DNA of 64,000 nucleotides from Synchiropus splendidus (lineage: Eukaryota > Chordata > Actinopteri > Syngnathiformes > Callionymidae), in NCBI RefSeq assembly GCF_027744825.2, contig NC_071347.1, forward strand, positions 21,214,001 through 21,278,000. Reading direction: 5' to 3'. This document shows, one piece after another, positions 45,210 to 55,995 of this stretch (within the stretch, counting starts at the first letter, position 1; each line of letters starts with the position of its first letter). The notes under the pieces were generated by a model. It was not told the DNA's origin and ran no database searches. It saw nothing but the letters and a program-made list of their open reading frames with translations. The position numbers were made by a program, and so were the translations under genes.

Positions 45210-46781
45210 TGATTCCTCCATGTTTGTTGTTGTTGTTCTCATCCTCGCTGCACTGCACTGACAAAGGTTCCCTGTTGTCTGGAGAGCAAACTGTTCAAAT
45301 AAAATAAATTAAATAAAAACAATTCAATGTGACTAAAATATTTTAATGCCACACTAGTCATAACCCATTGAGCAAGACCCCGACGCAGCCAATGGAGCAC
45401 CTCAACATGTTTGACGAGTCGTTCATTTTGGAGGTCGAGTGTCGGCCCATTCTTTCAGACACAGGTCATAAACTCTATAAAGACATCGCTCCGCAGCCGA
45501 TTCTTGCGGCTCTGCTCCAATTCCCGGTTCCTGGTGGAAATTGAGAACTTGTCAGTGCGTCAGCTCAGCATTCCCCCCGCCACTGTAGCTGGTGGAAAGT
45601 TAGTGCCTCTTCAAGCCCTCGACAACAACGTGTAACCATGGTGGCCTCTTACATCACCCACACAGTTTCTTTAAACTCTTGAGTGGTGGCTTCTGTCTTC
45701 ACCACGTCATTTTAAAAACATGCTATTTCAAACAACCTTCCCAAAGCTTCAGAGCACTGTCACACCAGTTCTATCTGCACTTGACTTCTCATATAGGAAT
45801 GAGATCAACAGTGTGAAGTGAGACCAGAGTCGTCACTGGAAGCGGAAAAGTCACGTTGTGGTTCGGCTGTGGGTGCACAGCAGGTCATGCAACATCATTA
45901 AAGGAAGCGGCGCCGCCCCACAGGGTGACTCACGTTCACCTGGCGCGGGTCATCTCAGGTAAAGTCACCCTTCGCCCGCTACACGCGACTTAGAAAACCA
46001 GAAATCCCAGAGTGGAGTGTGAAAGGCAAGACGCCACCCTGACCTGCAGTCAGTGGAGGTCTGCTGACATTCACTCCCGTTGGTAGAGTGTGACCTGCTT
46101 TTAAGGACAAGTCTGATGAGCACCAGCGCTGCCAAGTTTATTCGGTGTGTATGTGGGCCTTGTTTGTTTTCCCTGGGAGCTCAGCGATTGGCTTAGATAG
46201 GCTGGCAGACGTGCCCTAACAAGATGTGCGGCAGGCACCTTGATAACAAACTCAGATGTCTATTTTCGGTCATGAGACTCTGCGGACTCGTTCACCTCTC
46301 GCTCAGCCAATGAGAAGCCATCATTTCTGACTCCAAACAACAACACAATACCTGTTCGAGAGACGTCAGGTGGCAGGAATTCCACACCGAAGAAGAATTT
46401 CAAAGTAAACTTGGGTTATTTCTACACTCACTTTTCAAGTAAACCTTTGGTTTTTGTTCTCACTGTCTGCTCCAGGTTTCTTTAGTAAAATTATTATTAT
46501 TATGAAACATTTAAACATTTCTTCAACAACGGCAACAACAACAATAATAATAACAAAAAAATGTTGTTTTTGGTTGTCTTTAAATCATAATGGCTCTTTT
46601 AAAATACTGCTGAAATCATTCATTTGGCAAATGAAAAAAAAAACTAAATGAATGTTCTTTACATACGAGGGTTTGATTATGTAATATATTGTAATGAATA
46701 TATGTCTATAAATATATACATATTTTTTTCAATCCTAATGCTTTCACTCATGGAATAAAACGTGTTCTGCTCTTTAAAAAA

Positions 46782-46812
<31 letters not shown>

Positions 46813-47084
46813 TAGTGGTAGACGCCGTCAGTTTCCGTCATGGTCCTGAGCGAGAGACACACATTAGTTTTGGCTGAGACTACCAACGTCATACATACGT
46901 CAGCTGCTATGCTGCAGTTTTTTTTTTTAGACTTCCTGATTTTCCTTGGGAACCTTTGGAATTATTTCAGGCTACTCTTGTAAAGAGTGACCTTATTGAC
47001 TTAGTCACAGACTTTCCGGTTTGTTTAGGATTCAGCAAGAGTCAGTTCTTCAGTCAGCTGAGTGAAGCGCTACAGGACAGCAGT
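45210..47084. other. non-coding DNA
   Basis: It holds the simple repeat at 46790-46815. A GC-balanced stretch at 45890-46330 shows no recognisable gene. Confidence 0.35.
46790..46815. repeat. (TAAA)n/(TAA)n microsatellite
   Basis: Tetranucleotide units pass into trinucleotide units. Confidence 0.85.
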
Positions 47085-47335
47085 GGTCACTGCCTTGGTG
47101 GGTGTTTAGAGACTTGGGAGTCAGAGTTAAAAGAGTCGAAGATGAAGGTACTGAGGTTGTTATTGAGCGAAAGGACAAGATCACAAATTTGTTTTCGGAG
47201 GGACGTGGCGAGGTTTGAAGACAAAGTTATCAAGGAGAGATAGAAGAGGAGAGTTGGACCAAGAATATTGGAGATGAAGAAGACGACCTCTGAGGTCCAT
47301 GATGCAGGAGGACATGAAGGAGTGACTGGTGGAAA
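47085..47335 (+). mobile_element. decayed LINE ORF2 3' fragment (second copy)
   Basis: GTCGAAGATGAAGGTACTGA, GCGAAAGGACAAGATCACAA, TCGGAGGGACGTGG and GGTTTGAAGACAAAGTTATC follow the same fish LINE segment as 16330-16705. It continues with ATATTGGAGATGAAGAAGAC and CCATGATGCAGGAGGACATG. Frames are destroyed by indels. Confidence 0.55.
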
Positions 47336-48203
47336 ACAACTGATCAAAGTTTCGTCCAGTGAGTGAGCTTGCTACCGAAGTCACAAGTCTTCACCAAGTC
47401 GTACAGCCTTTCAAGTCGCTTCAGCTGACTCAGACTCACAGCTGCGCTGATCCCCACTTGGTCTTCGACCTGAGCTCTTCCTTGCAACTGATAAAAAAGC
47501 ATCAGTTATAGATGCAAAGTTCTCATGAGTGGGTTTGCAGTGGAAGCCGAGCCACTGAATGAACCCACACTCATCGCGGGACGGTGCTTTAACTGAAGTT
47601 CAGCGCTCGCTCTGCCCTGTAACCAAATATTTAATATCAACATCCCCTCAATGAAATTCTCTTTCAAGCTGACAAACTCCGGATCACGGCCCGTTTGCAT
47701 TGGAAGTTGCAACCTTGAACTTCTTCACTGATTCATGACTCAACTCCCTGGCTGCCGTCTTTCGTACTCAACACTCCATATGTTCCTCATCACTGGCTGT
47801 CAGGGGCGGCCGTGACGAATGCCGCTCCTTTGTTTAGAAAAGCGTCATATTGGCCTCACACTTCAAGCCGACGTGAGCGTCCGGCGCTGACCACCGAAGC
47901 CAAAATCTGCTCCATAAGTTGAGCTGGGATCTCGGGAGCAGCTGGATGAGACTGTGTTCACCCTTCTATCTTCTGAAGGGTCGAGATTTTGTCAAGGTCG
48001 CCCTGAGGAACCAGGATTTCTTAACCGTAAACGTGGTCCGGGGTCTGTGCTCTATTATGCTCCACGGCAGAAGATGCTAACCTCATGCTTCTACTCTGAG
48101 TCCTGCAGGATGACTGAACTTCCAAGAGAGTCCTGAGACCCAGAGGTGACATTGTATGCAGTCTTCTTCTTTCAGACTCTGGTGAGAGCAGAACGCGGCA
48201 AAT
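47336..48203. other. non-coding DNA, candidate conserved block at 47500-47720
   Basis: The block contains AAATATTTAATATCAACATC and TGAAATTCTCTTTCAAGCTG, is repeat-free and GC-balanced, and could be a regulatory element. No gene is seen. Confidence 0.25.
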
Positions 48204-48464
48204 ATGGAGTTTTGTCTTTTGGCTCAGCTCTTTCTTCACCACTGAGACAAACTGTAACCCAGACTCATCCAGTGGACACTGGGTGTCGCGCAATACAGAA
48301 ATACCTCATTGGTTCAGATGGATGCACCTAACATTTGGTGGCCAAACTGTGAAAAAATGGCAAAACATAACGGTGTGTGTGACGCGATCAAACAGCGTGT
48401 AGCGCAGCCTGAACAATGATTTTCAATTATGGAGTTTTGTCTTTTGGCTCAGCTCTTTCTTCAC
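48204..48464 (-). mobile_element. LINE-derived fragment carried twice (36-bp exact repeat)
   Basis: A 36-bp sequence starting ATGGAGTTTTGTCTTTTGGC is identical at 48204-48239 and 48429-48464. Its core (CTTTTGGCTCAGCTCTTTCT) matches the LINE region at 55555-55995 (GCTTTGCCTTTTGGCTCAGC), which is read on the minus strand. The two copies are 225 bp apart, so a small piece was duplicated locally. Confidence 0.6.
48249..48320 (+). repeat. direct repeat, copy 1
   Basis: From AAACTGTAACCCAGACTCAT to AATACCTCATTGGTTCAGAT. A second copy lies at 49318-49383, with small indels around the GTGGACACTGGGTGTCGCGC part. Confidence 0.8.
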
Positions 48465-49317
48465 GACAACAGCCTCACAAAACATTTGCAATATGGTCCA
48501 TGACTTGCTGTTAAAATGCAGTGTATTCAGGGTCAAAAACAAAAAGCTTGTGTGCTGCTACTGGCACCAAACTTGGATCAGAACCTATGGAACAGCATAG
48601 AAAGCACGTACAAACGGGTCACTATCCAGAACCAGAACCCGAACCAGGCAGTGCTGCCGCCCAGGGAGATCACTGCACATGTCTGACACGCCGGCTTTGC
48701 TCAGAAGAAGCCTGGTGAGGAACAATCGCTCCCTTTGTGGAGGAACATTGGAGGGGTGAACTTGATGGTGGATCATCAGACCCACTAAAAACAGCCACAT
48801 CTGTGATGGAGCCGTTACGGAGAAGGTGATTAATCGGCGACTTTAAGAGCCAGTCTGCTTTTATCTCTCTTGTTTTGGCTCCTAAACAAAGCCGGGCTGA
48901 GTGGTCAGGGGTGAGCCGGTTCAGACAAAGATATTTGGGCTGAGACAGTTTCCTCCCTCTCGTCTCCTGCCCCCGCCCTCCCGTCCTGCCCCTCGCGGGC
49001 TGAATCAGCACACTGGGCCTCTGGTGTCACTCTGCAACAGCACCGTCACACGTTTCCACGCGCTGCCCCTCCGAGCCGCTCCGACCAATGGCGGCGCCTG
49101 ACGGTCAGAGTGGGCGGGGCGTGCGTTTGAAATAGGCCAGAGAAGAAGAATCACCGGTTGGAGATAGAAAAAAAGGGAAACGGGCAAATGAAGCAGTAGA
49201 GAAGTCAGTTTTTGGCGGGTTTTCTGTCTCTCAAATGGTGCAAGTTCTGGACCAAATACCCCACAAGTCGTACATCACCTTCACCCTGTGGTCAGAATTC
49301 ACGTGATCACCTGTGAC
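48465..49317. other. non-coding DNA
   Basis: Mixed composition, GC-rich around 48950-49130. No exon is supported. Confidence 0.35.
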
Positions 49318-49383
49318 AAACTGTAACGCAGACTCATCCTGTGGATGTGTAGCGCAATACAGAAGTACCTCATTGGTTCTGAT
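49318..49383 (+). repeat. direct repeat, copy 2
   Basis: CTGTAACGCAGACTCATCCT through AAGTACCTCATTGGTTCTGA, homologous to 48249-48320. Confidence 0.8.
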
Positions 49384-50095
49384 AAGAGTGCAGAAGATTC
49401 TGCTACTGTACAGGTCTGGATGGAAGATGAAGCCTTTTAAACTGCATTTAATCCCATCCCATCAACTCTTTCACTTCTAATCCACAATGCCATGTAAAAG
49501 AATGTGATTTTTAACAGAGGTGATATTAACTCTATTCTGGCAACACAATCCTCCACTTTGAGCGGCGACAGCACAGACTCCACGGCTCGCTGCCTGGTCG
49601 GCCGGTGACCGAAGAGGAGCCATTCAACACAAGTGGAAATTATTTGGACTTAGCGACCCATGTGTCACACGTCTCCTCCTCTTTTGATCCTTTTTTTTGT
49701 CCAGGGTGTCAAGTATGTAGCACAGACGCTCCGACCGCCATCATGGTGACACTTCCATGGAGAGTGTGATCCATCCAAGGTTCTTTTAAAGTGTTGGAGA
49801 TTGAGAATAGTGAGTGTGCAACCAAAATATCTAGAGCCTTCTGTTGACATTATCAGCCTATTGTATGATGGGAAATTGTGTTGTTGACATTGTGTTGACA
49901 TTGTAAAAATGAGTAAAAATCAGATTGGATATTTGGTTTTATTGTGTATTCGGCCAAGCATTTAAAATTTTATTTGGCTTTGGTCACAAATTCAATTAAT
50001 TCAGTGCATCAGTAAACACTATTTTAATGTTTGTGCAGTTCAATGTAGCGTCATCAGCTAGCTAACTAGTTGAGTCAGCACAGGTCACATTTAAA
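49384..50095. other. non-coding DNA
   Basis: Nothing recognisable. Confidence 0.4.
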
Positions 50096-50160
50096 CAGTG
50101 ATTCTTAAGGGCCCATAGTTGGGCCACGAGCGCCCCCTAGAGGGATAATAGAAGTATTTT
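50096..50160 (+). mobile_element. hAT-like element end
   Basis: CAGTGATTCTTAAGGGCCCA and then CGAGCGCCCCCTAGAGGGAT resemble fish hAT elements beginning CAGTGGTTCTTAA and containing GGGCGCGCCCCCCTAG. The GGGCCGCGAGACGCTC at 50175 probably belongs to the same relic. The right end was not found. Confidence 0.45.
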
Positions 50161-51717
50161 TGTTTTACATCTCTGGGCCGCGAGACGCTCAGTTTTAATA
50201 CATGAGCCACATAAGGTGGCAGTTGTGAGTCACTGAATTGACTTAACAGCTGCAAATCTGTGATAGTTACCAAGTACAGAGAAGTTCTTGAAAAGAAAGT
50301 GATGGCGCCCCCTACAGTAAAAACTGTTCATGAAAGCACCTGTTGGAGCAGTTTTGAAAATAAATTAGAACATTTTGTGGCGATACTTTCATTGACACTT
50401 TTTCACAGTTTAAATAAAATATATTATTTTTATTTCATGATATTCAGACATGGTTTTATTCTATTTATTGAAGTCAGGATTTTATTCAGTTTTTCCAATT
50501 TTCTCAACAGTTTGCATCAACTGTATTTTTATTTTGTTTGTAAATATGACGAATATGACTTACACCTGCTTCTGCTGCTGGTGGGACTTTTCGATGACAA
50601 ATAAATATCTTTGCGATGATCACATGGTTTCTTGTCATTTCACAAGGTTTTGGTTTGTTTACCTGTAAGCAGATTAAATATGGTTATTGATCACAATGTG
50701 ATGGGCCCCGAGATCAGAAAGCTTCAGAAGCCCTGCATGATAACAACTGAATTGCTTCATGAACGCCACAGTGCTACACCAACACCTGTGCAGACCTTCT
50801 GTAGGTCAAGACGCCTCCCGTACTGGTCCTCTTCCTCAGTCAGTCTTCACTTTCCAAACTGGACCCCAACCACCTCGCCTGCCTGACCGAACACCTTCCT
50901 GGTCTGTTGGGACATCAAAGCCTCCAGCAGTCTCTTCCTCGCGTGTTTCAAAACATTGGTTGAGCATCTTCCTCCTTCACCAACCTCAGCTTTCCTCCCA
51001 GTATTTCTCTCGTGCCCATTCTCGCTCACACCCCAGAGTAAGACTGGAAAGACACCGGCCTGAGTAGGTCTCGTTCCTCTTCTCTTCCAGCGAACATTGC
51101 TCGACCCGCTAGTGTTGTCTGTCAGTTCACGTCCCTCCATCTTCTGCACAGCTTCGCCACACACTCGAGGGGCGACACCAGCTCCGTATCGACAACTCTA
51201 AACACTTTTCCTGACGTAGCGGTTCGCCGAAGAGAGCGTGTCTGGAAATGTCATCTCAGCCCCGCTTTTACAGAATCACTGTAGAGCTCCGAAAGGAAAA
51301 CAGAAACCACACCGCTCCGCAATCTTCCCAAAGCGTTCCTCCCCGCAGCCGTGGAGCAGAGTGACATTTCCTCTCGGGGGAATAATCAAACTTATGATTA
51401 TTCAGTTTGTGTAATTGGCGGCTTCGCTCGGCAGATTTCGAGCGTCAGCACGACCTCAGGAGGCGACAGCTTTGACTTCTCCTCCGGTATTTACGTGCTC
51501 TTGAAAGACGGGGAGTAGGGGGCGCCACCTTCATCTTTGATCCAGGAGAGCGTGACTGCAGCGCCAGATGCTGTTTTAATCTGGAGGTGAGCTCCAAATG
51601 AGAGGAGACGGGTTTTTGTTCGCGCGAAAAGAGGCGCGTAATCAGGAAACTCGCAATCAAAAGTGAAATCGGAAACCAGGAAGTGCTAATGAAGCTGTGG
51701 CTGATGTGCATTTGCAG
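50161..51717. other. non-coding DNA, candidate conserved block at 51370-51717
   Basis: The block around GGGGGAATAATCAAACTTAT, GATTATTCAGTTTGTGTAAT and GTGCTAATGAAGCTGTGGCT is repeat-free with homeobox-like words. The remainder shows nothing recognisable. A pyrimidine-rich stretch at 50780-51130 is not explained. Confidence 0.25.
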
Positions 51718-51762
51718 GCGAGATGATTAGCCAGCTGCAGCAACCGTCGCGTCTGACTAACG
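51718..51762 (+). other. candidate 45-nt exon (weak)
   Basis: It is preceded by GCTGATGTGCATTTGCAG and followed by a consensus donor (ACG|GTGAGT). The length is a multiple of three, and one frame reads EMISQLQQPSRLTN with an ATG as second codon. The pyrimidine tract is poor, and the sequence is part of a block that looks like a conserved non-coding element. I recognise no protein. Confidence 0.15.
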
Positions 51763-52082
51763 GTGAGTAAAAAAGAAAACAGTGCGCGGCTTAAAAATAG
51801 AGATTCAGGGGGAAGATCATCGAAATGAGGTCAATATTTATTTTGTTGTCGCCATGGCACCGGCTGAGTTTCATCCGCGGGTGAGAGCGAAATGTTGCCG
51901 GAAGTGTTTGGTTAGCAAGTGCGCTGCTTGAAATAGTACGCTGTTAAATCTGTTTCAGTGCTCAGGGTGAAGCAGGACGTAGGAAACTGAAGAGGCCAGA
52001 ATGGCTGGTGAAGAGGAGAGTGCAGACGAGGAGGAGACGCCTGCGACATCAGTGACGCTTCATTAGATGGATAGTTGGGATA
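51763..52082. other. non-coding DNA
   Basis: Nothing recognisable. Confidence 0.35.
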
Positions 52083-53116
52083 CTCAGGGTTAGAAGAGTC
52101 AGACATGAAGATTACTGGGAGTTGCAAGGAAGAACATTCTCATTCCTACGGCGTGAAATAGCGACGACCTTCAAGTGTACTTCTGTGTCCCACGTTGATG
52201 AGGAAGGCTTCAAGTGGTTCAGTGGAGGCGAAACTTTCACCTCTGTGAGACGTTCCAAACAGATGGACTGTTGTCGTGTTAGGTTTTCAATTGAAGCGCC
52301 TTCTGCTGGGTGTCACGACGCCACCGACAGCGTAAAGAAAGACGAAGGTTGATGCTAGGTAAACAATGGGACGGCACCCACCTCCTACACCTGATCCACC
52401 ACCACCACACTCCCCGCTTGGAACGCTACAGAAAACACCAACATGCAATGCAGACGGCTGCCTTTGGTGTCAGTATAGGACGAAAAGTCCACTTTCCCAG
52501 CGTCATTATGTTACGCCATGGGAGCGTTGTTGGGTTGTTTGAGGTGCTCCATATATCAGGTGACACTGTGAATACACAGAGTGACAGGAGCACCCTTCTT
52601 TCATGTGTCTTTTATTTGTGAGACGGACCATGTGCTTCAACGGTACGACGAATGCGGAATCCCGTCTTTGGCGGGGGGTAAAAGTCCAACTGAAAATAGT
52701 CACTATTTGACGCCAACGGAGAGGGAATGTGCAGCCATAGTGGGAGAAACATGAGTGGGAACGGAAGCATGTCTCAGTGGTGATCCAGAGAAACAGAGGT
52801 GAAGCAGGAGTCGAGTCAGAAAAGCCACCAAGAAAGGACGAGCTCTCTGCTGCTCCTCTAGAGAGCTACGTTGAGCAGCAACCAATGTTCTGGCTGAAGG
52901 CATGCAGGACCTGATAGTAGAAGATAGAAGATGGATCAGAAATTGCAGGGGACCTGAAGGCATGGACCGTGATCATGGACAGCTCATGAGGAGTTGGAGC
53001 TGGAGACAAAGTTAGGAGGTCCAGATGTTCGGCTGGAGAAAGAGGATGGACGGTGTTGAACCCAGAATGTCGGAGATGAAGGAGGGAAGAGGACCAGCGA
53101 GGTTCATGAGACATGA
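52083..53116 (+). mobile_element. decayed LINE fragment split by an insertion (third copy)
   Basis: The left part 52083-52132 (GAGTCAGACATGAAGATTAC, TGGGAGTTGCAAGGAAGAAC) and the right part 52930-53116 (GATGGATCAGAAATTGCAGG, GGAGACAAAGTTAGGAGGTC, GATGTTCGGCTGG, AATGTCGGAGATGAAGGAGG, GCGAGGTTCATGAGACATGA) align in order with the LINE segment seen at 16330 and 47085. Roughly 800 bp of unrelated sequence separates parts that are adjacent in the other copies, so something inserted here. Confidence 0.5.
52474..52722. mobile_element. MITE-like sequence inside the split LINE
   Basis: GTCAGTATAGGACGAAAAGT at 52480 and TAGTCACTATTTGACGCC near 52698-52715 are related to the inner and terminal parts of the 152-bp MITE at 39731-39882. 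The arrangement is rearranged or nested rather than a clean single element, so the limits are approximate. Confidence 0.45.
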
Positions 53117-53389
53117 CTAGATCAAGACTGAAGACCTGCTGTGATGATCCCTGAGGAGATATGAGTGAAGACAACTACAGAAACAAAACACAAAGAAACA
53201 GTGATGGAGAGGTCGCTCGCTGAATGCTAATGCTAGTTACACAACGTGAAGAAGGGAACTTACGACAAGGTAGCTCAGATGCAGTGCACCCTTGGATCAA
53301 GGTGTTCAGTTCTGGACTTGTCTGATGGTCGTTTGAAGGTTGTTCCAGAGCCTTTTCAGGAATCTCCCGTCAGGAAGGCAGGAGGTAAG
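53117..53389. other. non-coding DNA
   Basis: Nothing recognisable. It is open in the frame of the following small ORF but lacks coding character. Confidence 0.3.
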
Positions 53390-53542
53390 ATGGCGGAAGA
53401 GAGCTGGCGCCACTGGACCCCGCTGGTGCTGGAGAGGCTCAACATCTATGAAACACCGCCCCCTTCTGGTCAGTTACTCCTGATCAACTCAATCCCCTCC
53501 TGTAATCGATCATTATTGATCAGCAATGCAGAGCTAAAATGA
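53390..53542 (+). CDS. small ORF with AAGATGGCGG start (candidate first exon)
   Basis: The start codon is in AAGATGGCGG, both a strong Kozak context and a YY1 consensus that often marks vertebrate transcription and translation starts. The frame reads MAEESWRHWTPLVLERLNIY then ETPPPSG and stops after 50 codons. The first 26 codons use ordinary vertebrate codons and end near a possible donor (TTCTG|GTCAGT) at 53468, so it could be a first coding exon. There is no CpG island. I recognise no family, and no following exon was found. Confidence 0.3.
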   Translation: MAEESWRHWTPLVLERLNIYETPPPSGQLLLINSIPSCNRSLLISNAELK

Positions 53543-53721
53543 GTTAAAACACGTCAGGTTTGTCAGGATCACCTTCACATAAGGGGAAATAACCGATTTC
53601 AAGTCGAGTTCAATGTGAAATAAGCAGACAACAGCACGTATCTTCTCTAAAAACCGTTCATCACCACGTGACCACCTGAGCGCAGCAATCGGTGAAGCCA
53701 CGAGGAGAAGCAAACATCAGC
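53543..53721. other. non-coding DNA
   Basis: Nothing recognisable. Confidence 0.35.
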
Positions 53722-53918
53722 AGGAAACAGACTGGAACAGCTTCTTCCCCTCAGCCATCAGACGGTTACATTGGTGATCAGCCTAATTTTATTTTACTTT
53801 ATTTTATTTTATTTTATTTTATTAACAGCACTTTATTTCGGAGCACTTTCCTAGTTGGTGCAACCCCCACTGACCGTGGCAATAAATTCTATTCTGATTC
53901 TGGTTCTGATTCTGATAT
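53722..53918 (+). mobile_element. 3' end of a non-LTR retrotransposon
   Basis: The end of its coding part (AGGAAACAGACTGGAACAGC, TTCTTCCCCTCAGCCATCAG, encoding an FFP-AIR-like tail) is followed by a short 3' UTR with CACTGACCGTGGCAATAAAT and the terminal microsatellite ATTCTGATTCTGGTTCTGAT. This layout is typical of 5'-truncated L2/CR1-like fish LINEs. An internal (TTTTA)n run (53787-53823) has expanded. Confidence 0.75.
53787..53823. repeat. (ATTTT)n microsatellite
   Basis: Six to seven pentanucleotide units inside the LINE tail. Confidence 0.85.
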
Positions 53919-55554
53919 TAGACTTCTTGGAGCTGGTCAATCACATGGCGCGTCCTTTGTCTCCATCTAGTGGAGCGTCCGTGTTACTGCAGAGACTGTG
54001 AGCGACGACTCGCTTCAGTTGAGGCAACTATGAATGAATGATGTCACCAGCCTCTGTCGGAAGCTTGTGGGTCACGTGAACAAGTGCAGGTTGTTTGACT
54101 GCAAGCTTCAAATAAAAATGAACAAAGAACTGTTTTTTTTTTACAATATAGCAGCATGCGATATTTGATAACTTTAATAACTACTTTAATCATCCACAAT
54201 GTATTTTTACTGCATTCATAAGACGTCATAATGCATTTACAAGGCTTTATGAAAAATGCCATGAACCGTCTTATGAGTTGCTGCTGAATGATAAGTCTAA
54301 AGCATTCATAACATCTTCTAAATCCATAAAGAAGTACTGTGATCATAATGCATTATCAGCGTAAATAAAGTATCAGTAAAGAATAACCAACAAGGTAAAG
54401 TAATACAATGGTTTTCAAAGATTTAAAATGACATTTTAGACGTATCCTCTAGAATAAAAAGTAGCATAAAGTGAATTAAAATGAAAAACTGTCTTGAAGC
54501 TGCTGAAATAAAAGGAATATTTCAGTAGCATTTAGATAGTAAAAGCTGTGTTAAAAATACATCGACAATCCTGTGGAAAAGCAAGTAAATTAAAATACAA
54601 GTGAGACAAAAAGACATTTAAAATAATGCTAGTAATAAAAAATGAGTGAAGATGAGGACATTTTTTGGATTGTAAGGACAACTAAACATCTAAACATATG
54701 TCGTAAACATGCAGTATATGATGTCACTTGTATCCACTTATATCTAAGACAACATATATTCATGACCCATCCAACTGGCATGATTTGGAACTGGTCGAAT
54801 GTGGCACAGTTGTGCCATCTGTATTGGAACAACGAGAGTTATACTTTGTTCTTGTCCTTGTCAATACTATCATGACGCTCGAAGTGATGAGTCAGCATTT
54901 AAATGACTGACTGGATATTTGATACACACTTCCAAATGATCTGCTCAGATGATTGTGTTCTCAGAAACTCAGCCCACAGAGAGTCCAACAGAGATCGTTC
55001 TCCATGATCCACTCTGTTTGAAGGCTAAAATGGAGCGGTTCAAATGAAGATTTGGTGCTCAGGATCTGGAGAGTCTGCAGTCGTGCATGACTCTGGTCAG
55101 ATAGAGTGAGGAGCCACCTGAGATCAGGGTCGTCGCGTGTGCGTGTCAATGAGTGAACGTGTGACCTCATGTGAAGCGCTGTAGGTGCCATATAAATCCG
55201 TTCTTCAGAGTGAGAGTCATGTCCTCTTTCAAGACCATTTAAAGTTGGATTTGGTTCCTGGAGTCAAGAGCAGCCAGCAGTTCACAACCCACCTCCCCAC
55301 CGACTGCATGTTTGCCTTTTCACCTCCTCTGTGAAGCAGATGTTTGGGGGCTCCATATCTCACCTCATTGTTGGATATAATATCCAAATTTTTTTGGCCT
55401 TAAAATTACTCTTTTCTAGCAGCCAAAAAACAAACAGCAATATAAAATACATTGAGCAGATGTAGAGGTTGGAGGGAGAAGATGCTTTCACTGTGTTGAC
55501 ATTCACTTGAAAGGCTTCATCTTTGGGGTAGTCTATGCTACTGGCGGGAACAAC
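53919..55554. other. non-coding DNA; possible repeat at 54170-54370
   Basis: At 54170-54370, phrases such as CATTCATAAGACGTCATAAT, GCATTTACAAGGCTTTATGA and AAAGCATTCATAACATC resemble a fish dispersed repeat with alternating ATTCATAA/TTATGA words, but no ends could be defined. Nothing else is recognisable. Confidence 0.3.
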
Positions 55555-55995
55555 CAGGTGTTTACGTGTCAGGAGTGTTTGGAATATCCATCCTCACCGA
55601 ACGTCCTTCTCCCCAGTAACGTCTGCCAGCTCTGACAGGGGGATCCCAAAACACTCCCCAGCCAGAGAAGAGATCTCATCCCTCCCCCTGGTCCTGGGTC
55701 GACCCCTCGGTCTCCTGCCAGCTGGCTTTTCCCGAAACACCCCCGAAGGGAGGCGTCCTTTGGGCGTCCTCATGAGACGCCCAAACCACCTTATCTGACT
55801 CCTTTCAATGTAGAGGAGCAGTGGCTCTACCCCGAGTCTCTCCCATGTGACAGAACTCCTCAGCCTATCTCTCAGGGAGACGCCTGTGAGATCTTGTTCT
55901 TTCCGTCATGACCCAAATCTTATTAGGTTACGTGAGGGTCAGTATGAAGATTGAACGGTAAATGGACAGCTTTGCCTTTTGGCTCAGCTCTGGCT
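55555..55995 (-). mobile_element. LINE ORF2 C-terminal region, minus strand
   Basis: The sequence matches, in reverse, the 3' coding region of an abundant fish non-LTR retrotransposon. The minus-strand frame reads RWFGRLMRTPKGRLPSGVFR then GRPRTRGRDEISSLAGEC and FGIPLSELADVTGE, the conserved tail after the reverse transcriptase. Upstream of this (higher coordinates) lie GAGGAGCAGTGGCTCTACCC, TCATGACCCAAATCTTATTA and GCTTTGCCTTTTGGCTCAGC, the same segment repeated at 48204 and 48429. This is the best preserved LINE piece in the window, though still indel-damaged and truncated on both sides. Confidence 0.8.

Noticed and set aside
55535..55798. 87-codon + strand frame
   Set aside because: It is the antisense of the LINE C-terminal region; the meaningful translation is on the minus strand.
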